Positions 23,777 through 36,117 are shown, counted from the first letter of the stretch. The stretch is DNA of 64,000 bases from Phyllostachys edulis (GCA_036346405.1 CM070562.1:72683482-72747481), one strand, 5' to 3'. Made by a program: numbers and translations. Notes: generated by a model from the sequence alone, not told the origin.

Positions 23777-25010
23777 TGTTGACTCCGGGTGTTCTCGACA
23801 CATGACCAGAGATACTAGATGGTTCTCCTCTCTCACACGTGCATCCGGTAATGAGTTGATCACGTTTGGGGATGCTTCTACCTGGACTGTGACAACCAAG
23901 GGCACAGTGCGCATCAACAACAACTCTGTGCTTAGGGACGTCGCTTTGGTAAGTAAGCTGAGGTATAATTTGTTATCTGTCCCCCAACTTCTTAATGAGG
24001 GTATAGAAGTGGTTCAAGAGTGGTGAGTGTAGAGTTATAGACTCCTAGGGTGAGTATATCATTGAGATCTCTAAGTTTGAGAGGATCTTTAGTGCTGATT
24101 TCAGTACCTCTTCTACCTCTAGCCCTAGGTGTCTTGTGGCTTCTAATTCTCTTGACTTAGTGTTGTGGTATCGTAGGCTTGGACACATAGGCTTCAACTA
24201 TTTGACTAGAGTTAGCAGTAAGAACCTGATTAGAGGTTTGCCTAGGCTTAAGAGTGTTAGAGATCTAGTGTGCACACCCTGCAGACATGGTAAGATGGTA
24301 TCTGCTTCTCATCCACCTCTTACTTTAGTGATGACTGATGTGCATGGACAGCTTTTGCACTTAGACACAGTTGGCTCTTCTAGAGTCCAGTCTGCAGGAG
24401 GGAAGTGGTATGTGCTTGTTATTGTGGATGACTACTCTAGGTATTCTTGGGTGTATTTTCTGGTTTCTAAGGATGAGGCCTTTGGCTGCTTTAGATAGTT
24501 GGTCCTTAGACTAGAAGTTGATCTTCCAGGAGCCTTGAGAGCCATTAAGAGTGACAATGGCACAGAATTCAAGAACTCATTCTTTGCCACTTTCTGCACT
24601 GAGAGAGGGTTAGAGCACCAGTTTTCCTCACCTAGAGTTCCCTAGTAGAATGGAGTTGTAGAAAGAAAGAATAGAACCCTTATAGAGATGGCTAGGACTA
24701 TGCTAAATGAGTATAGCACACCTAGGAGATTTTAGGCTGAGGCGATCTTTACTGCTTGCTATGTGTCCAATAGGGTTTTCTTGAAACTAGTCATAGGCAA
24801 GACTTCATTTGAGCTTAGATTTGGTCATAGGCCTAGAGTCTCTCATTTCAAGATATTTGGTTGCAAGTGCTTCATTCTTAAATATGACAACTTGGATAAA
24901 TTTGAATCTAGATGTTATGATGGCATTTTTCTTGGATATCTTGCTCATTCTCGTGGCTATCGTGTATTTAATTTGGATTCTAACAAAAATGTTTAGACTT
25001 GTGAAGTAAC
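23777..25010 (+). pseudogene. Copia pol: protease, GAG-pre-integrase and integrase
   Basis: Begins with VDSGCSRHMT (protease, Asp intact) and runs to the 'NLLSVPQLL' segment. GAG-pre-integrase 'LWYRRLGHIGFNYLTR ... CTPCRHGK' has the first His of the HHCC motif replaced by Tyr. Integrase shows 'TDVHG', 'SDNGTEF' and 'NGVVERKNRT', the D, D and E positions. TAG stops stand where Gln or Trp is expected (24496, 24643, 24646, 24733). Integrase would insert the cDNA into the chromosome, but this copy is dead. Confidence 0.85.
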
Positions 25011-25419
25011 TTTTGATGAGGCTAGTCTTGGTACTAGACCCGACGGTGCAGGTACACAGGTTCACGGTGATCGAGAGAGTATCTTCGTCGACAACAACTC
25101 TGACATAGAGGATAAGGACCCAATCCATCCTCTAGTCACTCCTGAGTTAGTTGGAGAGCCTGATTCTACTTCTCTAGCTTCAGCAGAGCAGCCTCCTTCC
25201 ACCTTCATCGGCGCTTCAAGTGGCTCTGCTCCTACCTCCACAGCCCATGAGGTAGAGGCCACGTCTGCACCAGGACCTCCTCTTCATATTCAGCAACGAC
25301 ACCCTCCAGAGTAGACGACTGGGGATCTCTATGAGCAAGTTACTCGCTCCAGATTTATCTCTCCAGATTCTCATGTACATTCTGCTTTTGTTGCGTCTTT
25401 TGAACCCCGAGATGTCACT

Positions 25420-26360
25420 CATGCTTTATCTGATTCCTCTTGGGTCAATGCCATGCATGAAGAACTTGAAAGTTTTGAAAGAAACCAAGTCTGGACCTTA
25501 GTTGAACCTCCACATAATCACAATGTAATTGGAACAAAATTGGTTTTCAAGAATAAGCAAAGTGAGGATGGATTGGTAGTTCACAGCAAAGCTAGGCTTG
25601 TAGCTCAAGGTTATTCCTAGGTAGAGGGCTTAGACTTTGAATAGACCTTTGCTCCTGTAGCTACATTAGAAGTCATTTGCATATTGCTAGCATTCGTGGC
25701 GTCTAAGGGCTTTAAGCTTTTTCAAATGGATGTCAATAGTGCTTTCCTTAATAGTTCAGTAGAAGAAGATGTCTATGTCAAGCAACCCCCTGGTTTTGAA
25801 TATCACAGATTCCCAAACCATGTGTGTAAGCTCTCCAAGCCCCTAGAGCTTGGTATGATAAGCTTAAGAGTTTCTTGCTTAAGAATGGTTTCAAAATAGG
25901 AATGGTAGATAAGACCTTATTCACTCTCAGGCATGGCAGTGACTTCTTACTTGTTCAGATTTATGTGGATGACATCGTATTCGGTGATTCTTCTCATGCT
26001 TTGGTGTCCATATTTTTAGATTCTATGAGTAAGGAATTCGAAATGAGTATGATGGGTGAGCTGACTTTCTTCCTTGGTCTTCAAGTCAAGCAACCGAAAG
26101 AAGGGACCTTCATTTATCAAAGCAAGTACACAAAGGACCTTCTTTGTCACTTCAACATGGGAAGCAGCAAGCCTATGTCTACTCCCATTGCCACTTCTAC
26201 CGTGCCGGATCCTGATGAGGATGGAAAGCATGTGGACCAGAAGGAGTACCACAGCATGATCAACTCACTCTTCTACCTCACGGCATCGAGACTGGACATA
26301 CAGTTTGTTGTGTGTCTGTGCGCTCGATTTCAGGCTTCCCCTCATGCCTCATATCGTTAA
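25420..26360 (+). pseudogene. Copia pol: reverse transcriptase
   Basis: Copia RT begins near 'WVNAMHEELESFERNQVW' and continues through 'GTKLVFKNK', 'KARLVAQGYS' and 'FQMDVNSAFLN' to the catalytic YVDD (25962-25973). TAG stops at 25618 and 25642 replace Gln. Around 25835 the expected 'YGLKQAPRAW' region is missing its first part and the frame changes, which fits a deletion between short 'aagccc' repeats. The downstream frame 25875-26360 includes 'GELTFFLGLQVKQ' and ends at a stop. Confidence 0.87.
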
Positions 26361-26819
26361 GCAATGCGTCGCATCTTCAGGTACCTTCAGGAAGAGTACT
26401 TTTTGCACTTATCACTTCTTAGGCACATCTCTTATCTCTTGGTCATCTAGAAAGCAGTTCTCTGTTGCACAGTCCACTGCCGAGGCAGAGTATGTAGCTG
26501 CAGCTAGTAGTTGCTCTTAGGTTTTCTGGATCTTGTCTACTCTGCAGGACTATGGGTTGTCCTTAGATAGTGTTCCTCTTTTCTATGACAACACTAGTGC
26601 CATAGACATTGCCAAAAACCCAGTGCAACACTCTAGGACCAAGCACATTGACATTAGATATCATTTCCTTAGAGATCATGTAGGGAAGGGTGGTGTTGTG
26701 CTTCACTTTGTAGAGTCCGAGCAGCAGGTTGCGGATATTTTTACTAAGGCTCTTGATTCTTCTCGTTTTGCCTATTTGCGGGGAGAGTTGGGGGTTATTA
26801 GTCCTTCTGGCCTATTTTG
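26361..26819 (+). pseudogene. Copia pol: RNase H and C-terminus
   Basis: Encodes 'SWSSRKQFSVAQSTAEAEYV' (RNase H with DEDD-family glutamate), a TAG in place of Gln at 26518, then 'YDNTSAIDIAKNPVQHSRTK', 'VADIFTKALDSSRF' and 'LRGELGV'. It ends at the natural stop TGA followed by 'gggggagctt'. The C-terminal motif order is typical of copia. The start is frame-shifted against the upstream RT. Confidence 0.87.
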
Positions 26820-28327
26820 AGGGGGAGCTTGATCTTTTGAATCCATTGTACTATATTGCATTTTAAAATCAGCAACTTGCATTGTAATATATGTACATGG
26901 AGCTTTGACTATTATCCTTGTGTGACATGATATCTTGCTTTACATCTTGCCATGTCTTGTGCTAGTTTGCCAGATTTATTATGTCCTTCTATGTGTAGCT
27001 TAGCTTTTGCCATGCTAACTCTATTAAATGTGAGAAACTTGAATTAAATCATGACTTGTTGGATCTTGTGACTAGTTTTGTTCTAGTGGTCCTCTTATGA
27101 TTCATGCCATGTCAAATAGGCTAAGTTGAGTATTGAACCTAAATTGAGCTTTAGATTGAGCTATGTTAGTTCCTTATTGAAGCATGAGTTAGTATTAGCC
27201 TTTTGTTCTTGAACTAAGTCAAGAAAATAAAAAATGATCTCTTCTGTGTGGATTTTTTTTTTGATCTCACCAATTCTTTCTCATAAGACAGCTTGGCATT
27301 GCACTAGGCATGAACTCAGGGGGAGTTTTGTATGACCTAGATCACTCTCTTAACCGTATTGCTTGGGATGGTCGTAGCACGGCTTGAGATCTAGCACATG
27401 GCTAAGAAAACAAAAAATATGAAAAATAGTTGAAGCTTAGGAGGCAGTTGTGGATGGCTCCTAGTCCAGGACTTGCTTTGTTAAGATAAAACCAAAAATA
27501 AATTTTAGCAAGTGCTAAATGTGCTAAATATGCTTAATTCCAAGTGCTTGAACAAAATTATTCAACATTGAACTTGTAGCACTCTAAATTGACTCAATTG
27601 TAGCTTCTTGGTTCCATTTAGTTTATTGACATAGCTTAGCTCATTTTTTGGATACCTTTGGCTAAATTATGATCTTGAGCAACTTGACATGCTAAACATC
27701 CATTTAATTTCATATTATTGCTCATTTAGCTTGAGCTTTGCTATATATGATTTGCCATGATCTAAAATAGCTACTTCACATAATATGGCTTGGTGTAATA
27801 CTTGTAGAGTCACTTTGGATAATTTTCACGGCTCCTTACACTCAAAATAAATAAATTGCAGCCACTCTATTTCATTCATGCTCTATCTTCTTCCATGCGT
27901 CTTGATGACTCCATTGTCAAAGGGGGAGAAAGATTGGTAAAAATGTTGTTCTAGAGCATGATTTGGAGTTTTTGTGCAAAATCTTGCTAAAATTGGAGCT
28001 TTAATGTTTTGTTGTGATTCTCTTGATCTTTTGATTTTTTTTCTCACCATGACTAAGGTCAAATAGAACAATTGTTCTTTCATATGAACCTAGAGTGAGA
28101 TTTCCCGATTCATTTGGTGAACTTGAAGTGTTTTTGTGAAATTCCTGCTATTTTCAGTAGCTTCAATTCACCTCTACCTCAATTGGTCACTTTCAGCTCT
28201 TTGCATTCCTCTTTTGACTATTTGGAGCTCAATTTGCAAATTTTCCTCTCTATTGTCTAAGACCACCTCCAAATTGCATTTTCCAGGAATTGTCAATGGG
28301 TTCATCAAAGGGGAGATTGAAGGACCA
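26820..28327 (+). mobile_element. Copia 3' non-coding tail with polypurine tracts
   Basis: AT-rich, no coding motif on either strand. A 'caaagggggagaaag' tract (27917-27931) and a final 'aaaggggaga' tract (28307-28316) precede the 3' LTR. Such a long spacer between RNase H and LTR is common in the SIRE lineage, where an extra ORF may sit, but I see none here. Confidence 0.6.
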
Positions 28328-28997
28328 TGTGAGAGGGTCCTGGATTATGTTGTGATGAACCATTGCAATTTGGGAAGGTTGGAAAATTGATTTGCAAATT
28401 TGTTGGACTTCTGGAGTTGTTTGCAGGCCGTCCGATCAGATCGACTTGGCGGAGGTGCTTCTGCCGGGTTTTGTTTTTTGAGAGATTGAGTCACGGGATG
28501 AGTTTGGGTGACTTAGGTCAGGATTTATACGTTGCATGAGACATGTTACTGCTAACGTGTGTTAAGTTGTGAAGAACTTGTGTCCGAAAACGATTTCCTT
28601 ATCTTTGGATGTGCAAGGTCGCTTGGAGTCAACCACAGTCAACGGCAAGGATCGAAGCTACGCTCATGGAGGAGCCGAGGCCCAGAATGATCGAGGATGC
28701 CGGGTGAGGCGGTGAGCTCAAGCATGGCACGAGAAAGGTGGAAAATGTTGAAGGGAAGTTCGAACGGCGGGATTGCACTATGTGGCTTGGTTGGTCCAAG
28801 TGAGGTGTTTTCCGGTGGAACCAGAATGGGAGAGACTTGCCGACACATGGAAAGCCAATGGTGTATCTACACGTGGCAAGCATGGTGATTGCTTGCAATG
28901 GATGAAGAAGACTAGGTCAAGCAAGGGTATTTTGGTAGTTCGACTCAAAATACCGAAAACTACTTCGAAAGAAAACCGCGGCGCTTGAGCAGCGCTA
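28328..28997 (+). mobile_element. Copia 3' LTR, first part
   Basis: Starts 'tgtgagagggtcctgg' about 11 bp after the last polypurine tract and is interrupted at 28998. The remaining part resumes at 33482. The 5' boundary is an estimate because the 5' LTR of the element lacks this half for comparison. Confidence 0.55.
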
Positions 28998-31900
28998 TGT
29001 AACATCCCCAAGTTAATTAATGGTATTTAGTATGCATCTCATTATCATGCATAGTGTTTTTAGAAATATTTGCATCATTTATTGCATTTGGAAAATCTCA
29101 AAACAAAATTAAACCTACACTTCAAAATTTAACTCCAAAATAAAACAAGAACAAAAACTTTTGATTATCATCTGAAACAATTTATTCAAATACTATAATA
29201 TTTATCATAAATAAATATAAATTTTCTCAAATTTTGGAACTCAATTGGACCCTCAGAAAATTCAAAGTCAAATCAAAGACATATTCTAAATTTGAATTTA
29301 AATTATACAAATTACATTATGAACAGTAGGTTTTCACATTTTATTTGGGAAATAGGTATTCCCAGGAACCGCTCTGATTAATTTCAGAATTGTTAGGAAT
29401 TTATTTCTATTTTTAGAGCCTTGGTCAAATCTGTTGAGTTTTGGTCAAATCTGAATTAAAACTTCGGGCTCAGCACTATTCATATGGCTCGAGCCTTACA
29501 CTGTTGCACCGACCCGGACTCGAGCGCCACTTGGTTGGACTGGACCAGCTAGCCCGATCCATTTTTTCATTCTACCGCTGACCTGCGGGCCCCACTCGCA
29601 GGTCATCTTCTCTAGAGCGCTGCCGAGCTCAGAAGCCACACGCCACGCAGCCGCCGCGCCCTGCTAGCTCCGTCCACGGCGTTTCCCCACCGCCTTCTGC
29701 GACCTATCCACGAGCTCCGCCTCCTCACGTCGCTGTCGTCCTTGTCGTTATCAAGCTCTTAAACCCCCTGTTGCTCCCTCTCTGCCTCATTTTCCTCTCC
29801 ACCGAGAAAGAGAAAGAGGAGAGAACCCCCACTGTCGCTCCCCTCAGGCCAAGGACCCCTCCTTCGTGCTCCTTGCCCGTAGCCGTCTACACTTTCATCG
29901 GGCCGGAGTCTCGCCGTCCACTAAGCCGGCGGGAACGCGGGCGTCACCTTCCCCTACGGCGGGCGCGACCACCGTGCGCTGTTGTGCCCCTACGCGCCAG
30001 GAGTGAGCTTAGCAGGCACGACCTTGTCATTCCCATTTGCTGCCTTGTACTGAGCTTTCCGGTGCGCTTATTTGGGCTTTTGTTCAGGATCGTAGGAGGG
30101 CAACGTGTTCTTCCCCGACCCCGGCCATACACCGCCACCGTGTTTTCACCAGCTCTGCCCTGCCATCGTGAAGCTTCTCCACTGAGTCCGATAGCTCGGT
30201 GAGCTTCCATGCTTTCCCCCAAAACTCATTGTTTCACACCTTCCAATAACTCACATCCTTTTCGTTTCACCGGCGTGGTAGGACCATAGGAGACCCACCG
30301 CTGCGCTCCATGGTCATTGGAGCAAGACCAAGACCTTGACCCGTGCGTCTGCCTCTGCCAGATCGCAACACCCAGAGCTCAAACCCAGCGCCTCGAGTTG
30401 AACCAACCAGCACAAGACTGCGACGACGACGCCCGAGCTGCCTCCTCCGCTCAACTCCGCCGCCGGCCCGCCACCTTGCCCCTCCACCGGCGACGACACC
30501 TCCGACGGGTAGCTCCAAGCCTCAGCTTCCCATTTCAGCTTACTCCGGCCTAGCCGGTCTTGTAGCTACCTCATTGCTAGCTAGATGAGGCGACGGCAAA
30601 CTCTGCGAGTGTTTTGGTGTCGGAAAAACCGACCGATACTGTAGCATCGTAGTTGATTAGGTTAATCTTGGTGGGCTTAGGTAAATCAATGATTAGGTTT
30701 AATTAACACGGAATAAAATGAATGCTGTCTCATTTACACGTGGGCCCTCATGAATAGGAAACAGGAGGTTTTTAACTCGGTTTAGGCTAAGTGTATGACC
30801 AGTGGGCTCGAAAACCTTAAGTGAATAGTCAGCCCTGTGAACCGTTGCACTTCAGTAGACCCCACCTGTCATAGGCTTTAGCTAGGGAAGACTTCGGTGC
30901 AAAAAGTATAACACGCTTAAGAAAATCCGGAACGATTTAAATTGTACACTGAAAATACTTTTTAACTTCCAAATTGCTTAACTAATTCATTTTAACTCTA
31001 AAATGAGTGAAACCAGTTTTGTTAATCTTCATTTTAAGTAAACTTTATTTTAAAATAGGTTTCAACCTTGTAACTGTCTCAGAAAATATAGTTATTGGAG
31101 ATTGATCCAAAACCCATTTATTTATACACTAGAAAATGTCTTTAACTTGAAAAATTCATAACTAGTTCATCTTAACTCCATAATGGATGAAACCAGTTTT
31201 GATAATTTTAATTTTAAGTGAAATTTATTTTAAAATAGGTTTCAAACTTGTCTCTATAGCAGAGAATATATTTTTGTAAAAATGATCCTTAACTCTATTA
31301 TTTTTACAATAGAAAAAGGTGATAACTTTGAAAATATATAACTATTTCATAAAAACTCCAAATGAGGTAAAATCAACTATTTTGGTCTTATAATATTATT
31401 CTCTATTTATCTATGTAATAATTTGCCTCACCACTACTCTACAAATTTTGGCCAAATAATTAAATTACATGAATTAAGACATATTGAAACGAAATTCAAA
31501 CCATCATAACTCTCACATACCAAATCCAATTGGAATAATTCTTTCACCTAAATTCCTATAAAATCATAATCTATCTACTGTATAAATTTCATGCATTTTT
31601 TAGTACTTTGATTTTTCGGCTTATTTCGTGTTAATTGCAATATCGTTCTTTCGATAGATATCTCGACGATACAAACGTATTCATGAGTGTAAACTGAGAT
31701 TGAACAAGTGGTACAGCAAAGGTGCGAGCACCCTCCTCTTGAACATATTGCTCCTACTGATTTTAAAATGTTTTTGTATGGTTTTAATATCTCAATTGCA
31801 TGCTATTTTGAAAGGTATGTTCATGGGTAGAAGTAGTTAATTTCCTACTTGCTGCATTGGCCCTCCTTTGAATGTTGATTACTCTTTTTCCTTGAATGAT

Positions 31901-33481
31901 TAAGGCTATATGTTATATGGGCTTGTTGCTAATTTGTAGAACGATGCTTAGTCGTGCTAGTAGTTGTAGTCGATAACGGTTGATGGAGCTAGTCCATCGG
32001 CCGATGGATCGAATTGAATCTTAATGAAAATTGAGGATTATATGGATTTGGTTATGTTGAATTTGAGGAAAATGTCCAGATCTTCGTATCTGATTATTAT
32101 GAACTTGTTGATGGGTTGTTGTTGTGTGTTGGGCTTTGACGGGTGATAGGGTGATGAAGGGGTGGTCCCGGATTCGCGTAGCCCGTCTAGGTATTTGAGG
32201 ACCGGTCTATGGTGTAATGAACCAAGTCTTACGTACAACCACACGTCGGGATAATGGTGAAGGCTTGGCTTAATAATTTATTGTGGGTTAGCTATCAAAA
32301 CACAATTAGATTGGCAATTGTGGTTATTTGGTTTTAATGACTCTCTTATCAATCTAGTGGGGGCATGTTATATTTTTATTTTCTTGCCCTTAAGGGTCTC
32401 TTGTTTGTAAGGGACTTACTTATGCAACGAGGTTCCCCTGTGGTTCAGGCGATCGTTCAGTCTAGCCATGGGACTGTCCTCGGGTGGTTTGATAGTTCGG
32501 ACATGACATTGTAACGGCATCGTTATGCTACCTCAGTCACACTCCAAAGGAAGAGTGCATTGGCCGACATTACGAGGTATGCATATCGTGTGGGGAAAGC
32601 TGTACACCTCTGCAGAGTCAAATAAATCTATTCGAATAGCCGTGTCCCCGGTTATGGACATCACTTGTGGGAAAGCATACACAATTAGCTTATGGGAAAT
32701 TAAGTTTGGGTTATGGTTAAAAATATTATGTCTTTATGTTAGTTTGTTCAGATCTGAAATGTTATCTCGAACGGGATGTTCGCTTGTTAATTTGTTATGG
32801 AATGAATTGTGTCACGAATGGTATATTCGTGTGTTGATTATTTTTGGAGATTATACTGTTGTTGATCATTACTTACTGGTATACAATGTTTTCTAAATGT
32901 TTTAAAATGGCAATTTGAATCTATATTGTTTATCTAATTGCAAAACTTGCTTTATGCTAAAAATTGACTAGTATAGTAGCCTTCCTTTGATACTTACATG
33001 CATCCTTATTTTTCTTGAAAAGTCTCGTGAGTACAACTTTGTACTTAAAAATTGTCCATTCGTTCAGGTGAGAAGTCATTCAAATTGGGTAAAGTACTTC
33101 AAACGCTACGACTTTAATCCTAGTTGGTTGCTTGTGGGATTGTGGGCATGCCAACTTGGTTATTCCCTTTTTATTTTAAGTTTGTCTTCCGCTGCGATTT
33201 ATCATTTGATAATTACTTTTGGCCGATTGGCCCTCTTATGCAAACTTGTACATTATGTTTCTATTCAATGATGTTGTATTTACGTTTCTTTTATTCTCGT
33301 ATATTGTGTATGGATGTGAATACAATGTTGTGTTTGGATATGTGCATGTTAGTCATTGATTCTTGGGAGCTAACATGACACCTATCCAGGTACTCGGAAT
33401 CGTTTTCGTTTCATGTTAAGTATTGTGCTCTTTCAGCGTAATTACTTAGCTTGAAACGGATCCGATCTTGAGGTCCCCACA
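28998..33481 (+). mobile_element. Ty3/gypsy-type solo LTR (plus strand) within the copia 3' LTR
   Basis: Starts 'tgtaacatcccc' and ends '...gaggtccccaca'. Length 4.5 kb. It contains the family block 'ctctgcagag ... attcgaatagccgtgtcccc' at 32610-32655 once and no PBS or pol. A GC-rich stretch (29500-30590) gives many spurious frames, and an imperfect ~175-bp duplication around 30990-31330 repeats 'actccataatggatgaaacc'-like phrases. No clean 5-bp TSD (cgcta / gtata), so the flanks may have diverged. Confidence 0.7.
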
Positions 33482-34714
33482 GTATATAGGCCATCTAAGT
33501 CATAGAGAAGTTGGTATGATCAAGTCGGTTCAAGGCTAAGGACTTAACAGATTCGGGCTTATGCGCTTTGAAAAGCGTGCACAAGAGTAGAGTATGAGTT
33601 AAAATATATGTGTGGGGGTTATCGGGTTTCCCCCATTGTGCTAAGTGGATAGTATCCACTAAGGGTTAGATGTGGCTGGTTAGCCCATCTATTTAAGAGA
33701 TTGGGATGGAGACTTGTAGTGATCGATCCAACCATCCTCTCTTGAGACTAAGTGTTCATGAGTTCCAGGGTTAGGGTTTGAGAGAAGTTGAGTGTTGTGG
33801 TGTGCTCTCTTATCCTCTAAGTGGAGTGGCTATAAAACCTTCATCCTCAAGTAGCAATACATCAATCTTTGTTCATCTCAATGAATCTCTCTTGTGTTAA
33901 TTGCTTTGCTCTTGATTTGGTTGGTTTTTCCTCCTATCCCTCCCCTTCTTGATCTTGTTGTGCCAAGGACGTGTAAGAGATGGAGATAACCCCTGAAAAT
34001 GAATCCCCACCCATCTTAGCACTTTCATGGCAAGTTCATGAAGAAATCTGGTTTTTGCTCTTTTTGGTATCTCCGAGTGATTTCTTGATCCAACTGTTTT
34101 TGCCTCGATTTCTTTGGTGTTCTTACTTGCTATGATATGTCGGAACACATCTAGAGCCATCTTGGCCATCATCCACCCACAAATAAGTCATATTCACCGT
34201 ATTTGGTTTTTGCCCGGTTTTGGTGCAACCTTCTTTCGAACGGAAAAAGGTCAGAACTTTAGCAACGATTTTCTTGATCGTTGATTGGAATAGGTTCTTA
34301 ACATCCTAGAGAAGGTGCATACCAAATTTCAAGTGATTTGGAGCTTTGGTTTTAGAGTTAGCTCAATTTTAGTTTTTGACCCGGTTTTATTGCAGCAGAG
34401 CTTCATGAACCAAAAGATTATAATTCTCTTAAGTTCTTTCAAGATTTTTGGTTGGGATAGGTTCTTAATGTCATGATCTAGCATTGGTTCAAGTTTCAAG
34501 TCTTTAGGATCTACGAATCAAAAGTTTCATGGATTTTTGGATTTGAAATAATGCTATTGTGCACGGTTCATGATATGATATTATTGTAGCACAACGATTT
34601 TCAGTTCCTTGGGTTCTTGCTCTTCGTAGCTTCTTGAGTGAAGAATTGGTGAATATTTGAGGGAAAATTTTAAGGTACCATTCAACCCTCCCCTGCTTCC
34701 ATACCGGTCCTACA
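33482..34714 (+). mobile_element. Copia 3' LTR, second part
   Basis: Continues the LTR broken at 28997 and ends '...ccggtcctaca', matching the 5' LTR end. It contains a TATA box at 33830, a 'cctcaagtagcaatacatc' leader and the U5 segment alignable with 12279-12710. The next bases (34715 on) are host sequence upstream of the TRAPPC2 locus. Confidence 0.75.
33830..33838 (+). promoter_or_regulatory. TATA box of the copia LTR
   Basis: 'ctataaaac' in the context 'agtggctataaaaccttcatcc', with an A/C-rich leader following. Positioned in the middle of the LTR, as expected for the U3/R boundary. The equivalent part of the 5' LTR is lost. Confidence 0.55.
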
Positions 34715-34744
34715 AAAGTGCTTCAAGATTTGCGAAAAACATTA

Positions 34745-35028
34745 CTCCCTCTGTTCCAAAATATAAGGCATATAATTTTTTCAGTTTTGTTTCAAAATAT
34801 AAGGCGTGCATGCGACTTTAATGACATTTTCTCTCATTTGCCCTCATTTATCTTCCCTCTCTCTTCAACATTTATGAGTAAACACCCTTCCACACTATTC
34901 TCTCTTATTCCCAAGACATTAACACTAGGAACACCATGGTCATTTCCCTCTACCATCTTCTTAGTTTTACAACTTTCTTAATCTCCATGGATGATCAAAA
35001 TACGCCTTATATTTTGGAACAGAGGGAG
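34745..35028. mobile_element. Stowaway MITE (284 bp)
   Basis: Termini 'ctccctctgttccaaaat' and its complement, with an inverted match of about 26 bp, flanked by TA on both sides (34743-34744, 35029-35030). This is the well-known grass Stowaway (Tc1/mariner) end sequence. Located about 230 bp upstream of the probable first exon of the TRAPPC2 locus. Confidence 0.95.
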
Positions 35029-35259
35029 TACAACGATTGGAATATGAGATGATGATTTGAATTTTGAAAGTTTGCATCAATCTCGAGACACATTTTCGGG
35101 TTATAATAGTGCATGGACATCCATATACACACCTGGAAAAAACATTCTCATATATTTTTTTTTGGAGAACTGTATGATGCATAGACAATTTGTTTTTTTT
35201 TTTAAAAAAAAGGAAAAGAAGCATGCTACATGTTTCTTCCCGTTCCACTTGTGAATTCT

Positions 35260-35400
35260 GAACGAGCCCAAAAGCACCAGGCCCGTCTTGTTGGTTCTGC
35301 ACTCTTGGTCTCCACCATGCCCAGAGAGTGGAACCTCTCGCGCCGGACATCGCCGGCGGCCAGCTCCGATGACCCCTCACGTCGTAGATCCCCGCAACCG
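35260..35400 (+). other. Probable 5' UTR exon of the TRAPPC2 locus
   Basis: GC-rich segment (about 60% against AT-rich surroundings) ending in 'caaccg|gtgagcgc', a strong donor at 35401. The next acceptor is 'ctttctggcag' at 36117, directly before the coding start, so intron 1 would be 717 bp in the 5' UTR. The exon contains an upstream ATG (35317) whose frame runs 28 codons to the splice site and would meet TAG at once in the next exon. The exon start is not determined. Confidence 0.5.
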
Positions 35401-36117
35401 GTGAGCGCATCGTTCCTACCCCTGCTTCGATCCGAGCTCCTACTGGATGGTAAGAGTCTGATAGTTTCAAGAGCATCGGAAACTCCACGAGATCTTTAGA
35501 GGGAGGTGCATGGAATTGGAAACGAGAGGCTTTTACATTTTGTTTTAGATGCGTTTTTGCTTGTTGAATTGTTCTAGGATTGCATAGTTGTGAATCCTCA
35601 TCGTTTCTAGAGTTACCAAGAAATTCATGTTCTTTTTTTAGCAGAAAAATTGTGCTAGTTTAGATGTTAGGGGAGTTTTATCGTCAATCACTCAATCTCA
35701 ATCCCCTTCCCAAATCTTGCCAAAGCTTTTGCTTTTGATCCATATATGCTTGTAGACTTGTAAACTTGTTGAATCAAATGCTTAGTGGGTAGATTGAACT
35801 GCGTCCTTTTAAGCCCTGTGATTTTCTTACCTACCTGCTATGTTGTCTGCGATATTACCTATGTGCTATGTTCTGATATTTACCTTCCTGCTACTCTACC
35901 TGTTATGACACACTTCAATTGTTTGATCATTCGTGGTTCTTAGTGTGTTCATGTATAATGCTAATCATAGTGAGGTAGCTTGCATCACTCATGTCTCACG
36001 CTTATGGAATTTTCAAATTTTGTACGATTAATTTTCCCTAGCTATATAGTTATAACTTTTGGTTTTGCAACATTTTCAAACCGCTTTGAGAGATATAAAA
36101 TGCAATCTTTCTGGCAG

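Larger units (their letters stand above)
12279..34714 (+). mobile_element. Decayed Ty1/copia element carrying nested insertions
   Basis: Order on the plus strand: truncated 5' LTR (12279-12710), PBS (12713), gag, protease, integrase, RT, RNase H (to 26819), a 1.5 kb non-coding tail, polypurine tract (28307) and 3' LTR (28328-28997 plus 33482-34714). The PR-IN-RT-RH order is diagnostic of copia. The long tail after RNase H and the two zinc knuckles in gag suggest the SIRE (Opie/Ji/Maximus) lineage, which is inference. About 12 kb of the span is later LTR insertions. All domains carry stops or frameshifts. Confidence 0.85.

Noticed and set aside
12772..26819. Possible intact copia polyprotein
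   Set aside because: At least eight TAG stops, a frame-changing deletion in RT and several gag stops; not functional.
29771..30202. 143-codon frame and neighbours in a GC-rich stretch
   Set aside because: Within the solo LTR 28998-33481; composition-driven, no domain.
35230..35499. 89-codon frame at the TRAPPC2 first exon
   Set aside because: It crosses a good GT donor at 35401 and corresponds to a 5' UTR exon rather than a coding exon; an upstream ATG is noted in the exon entry.
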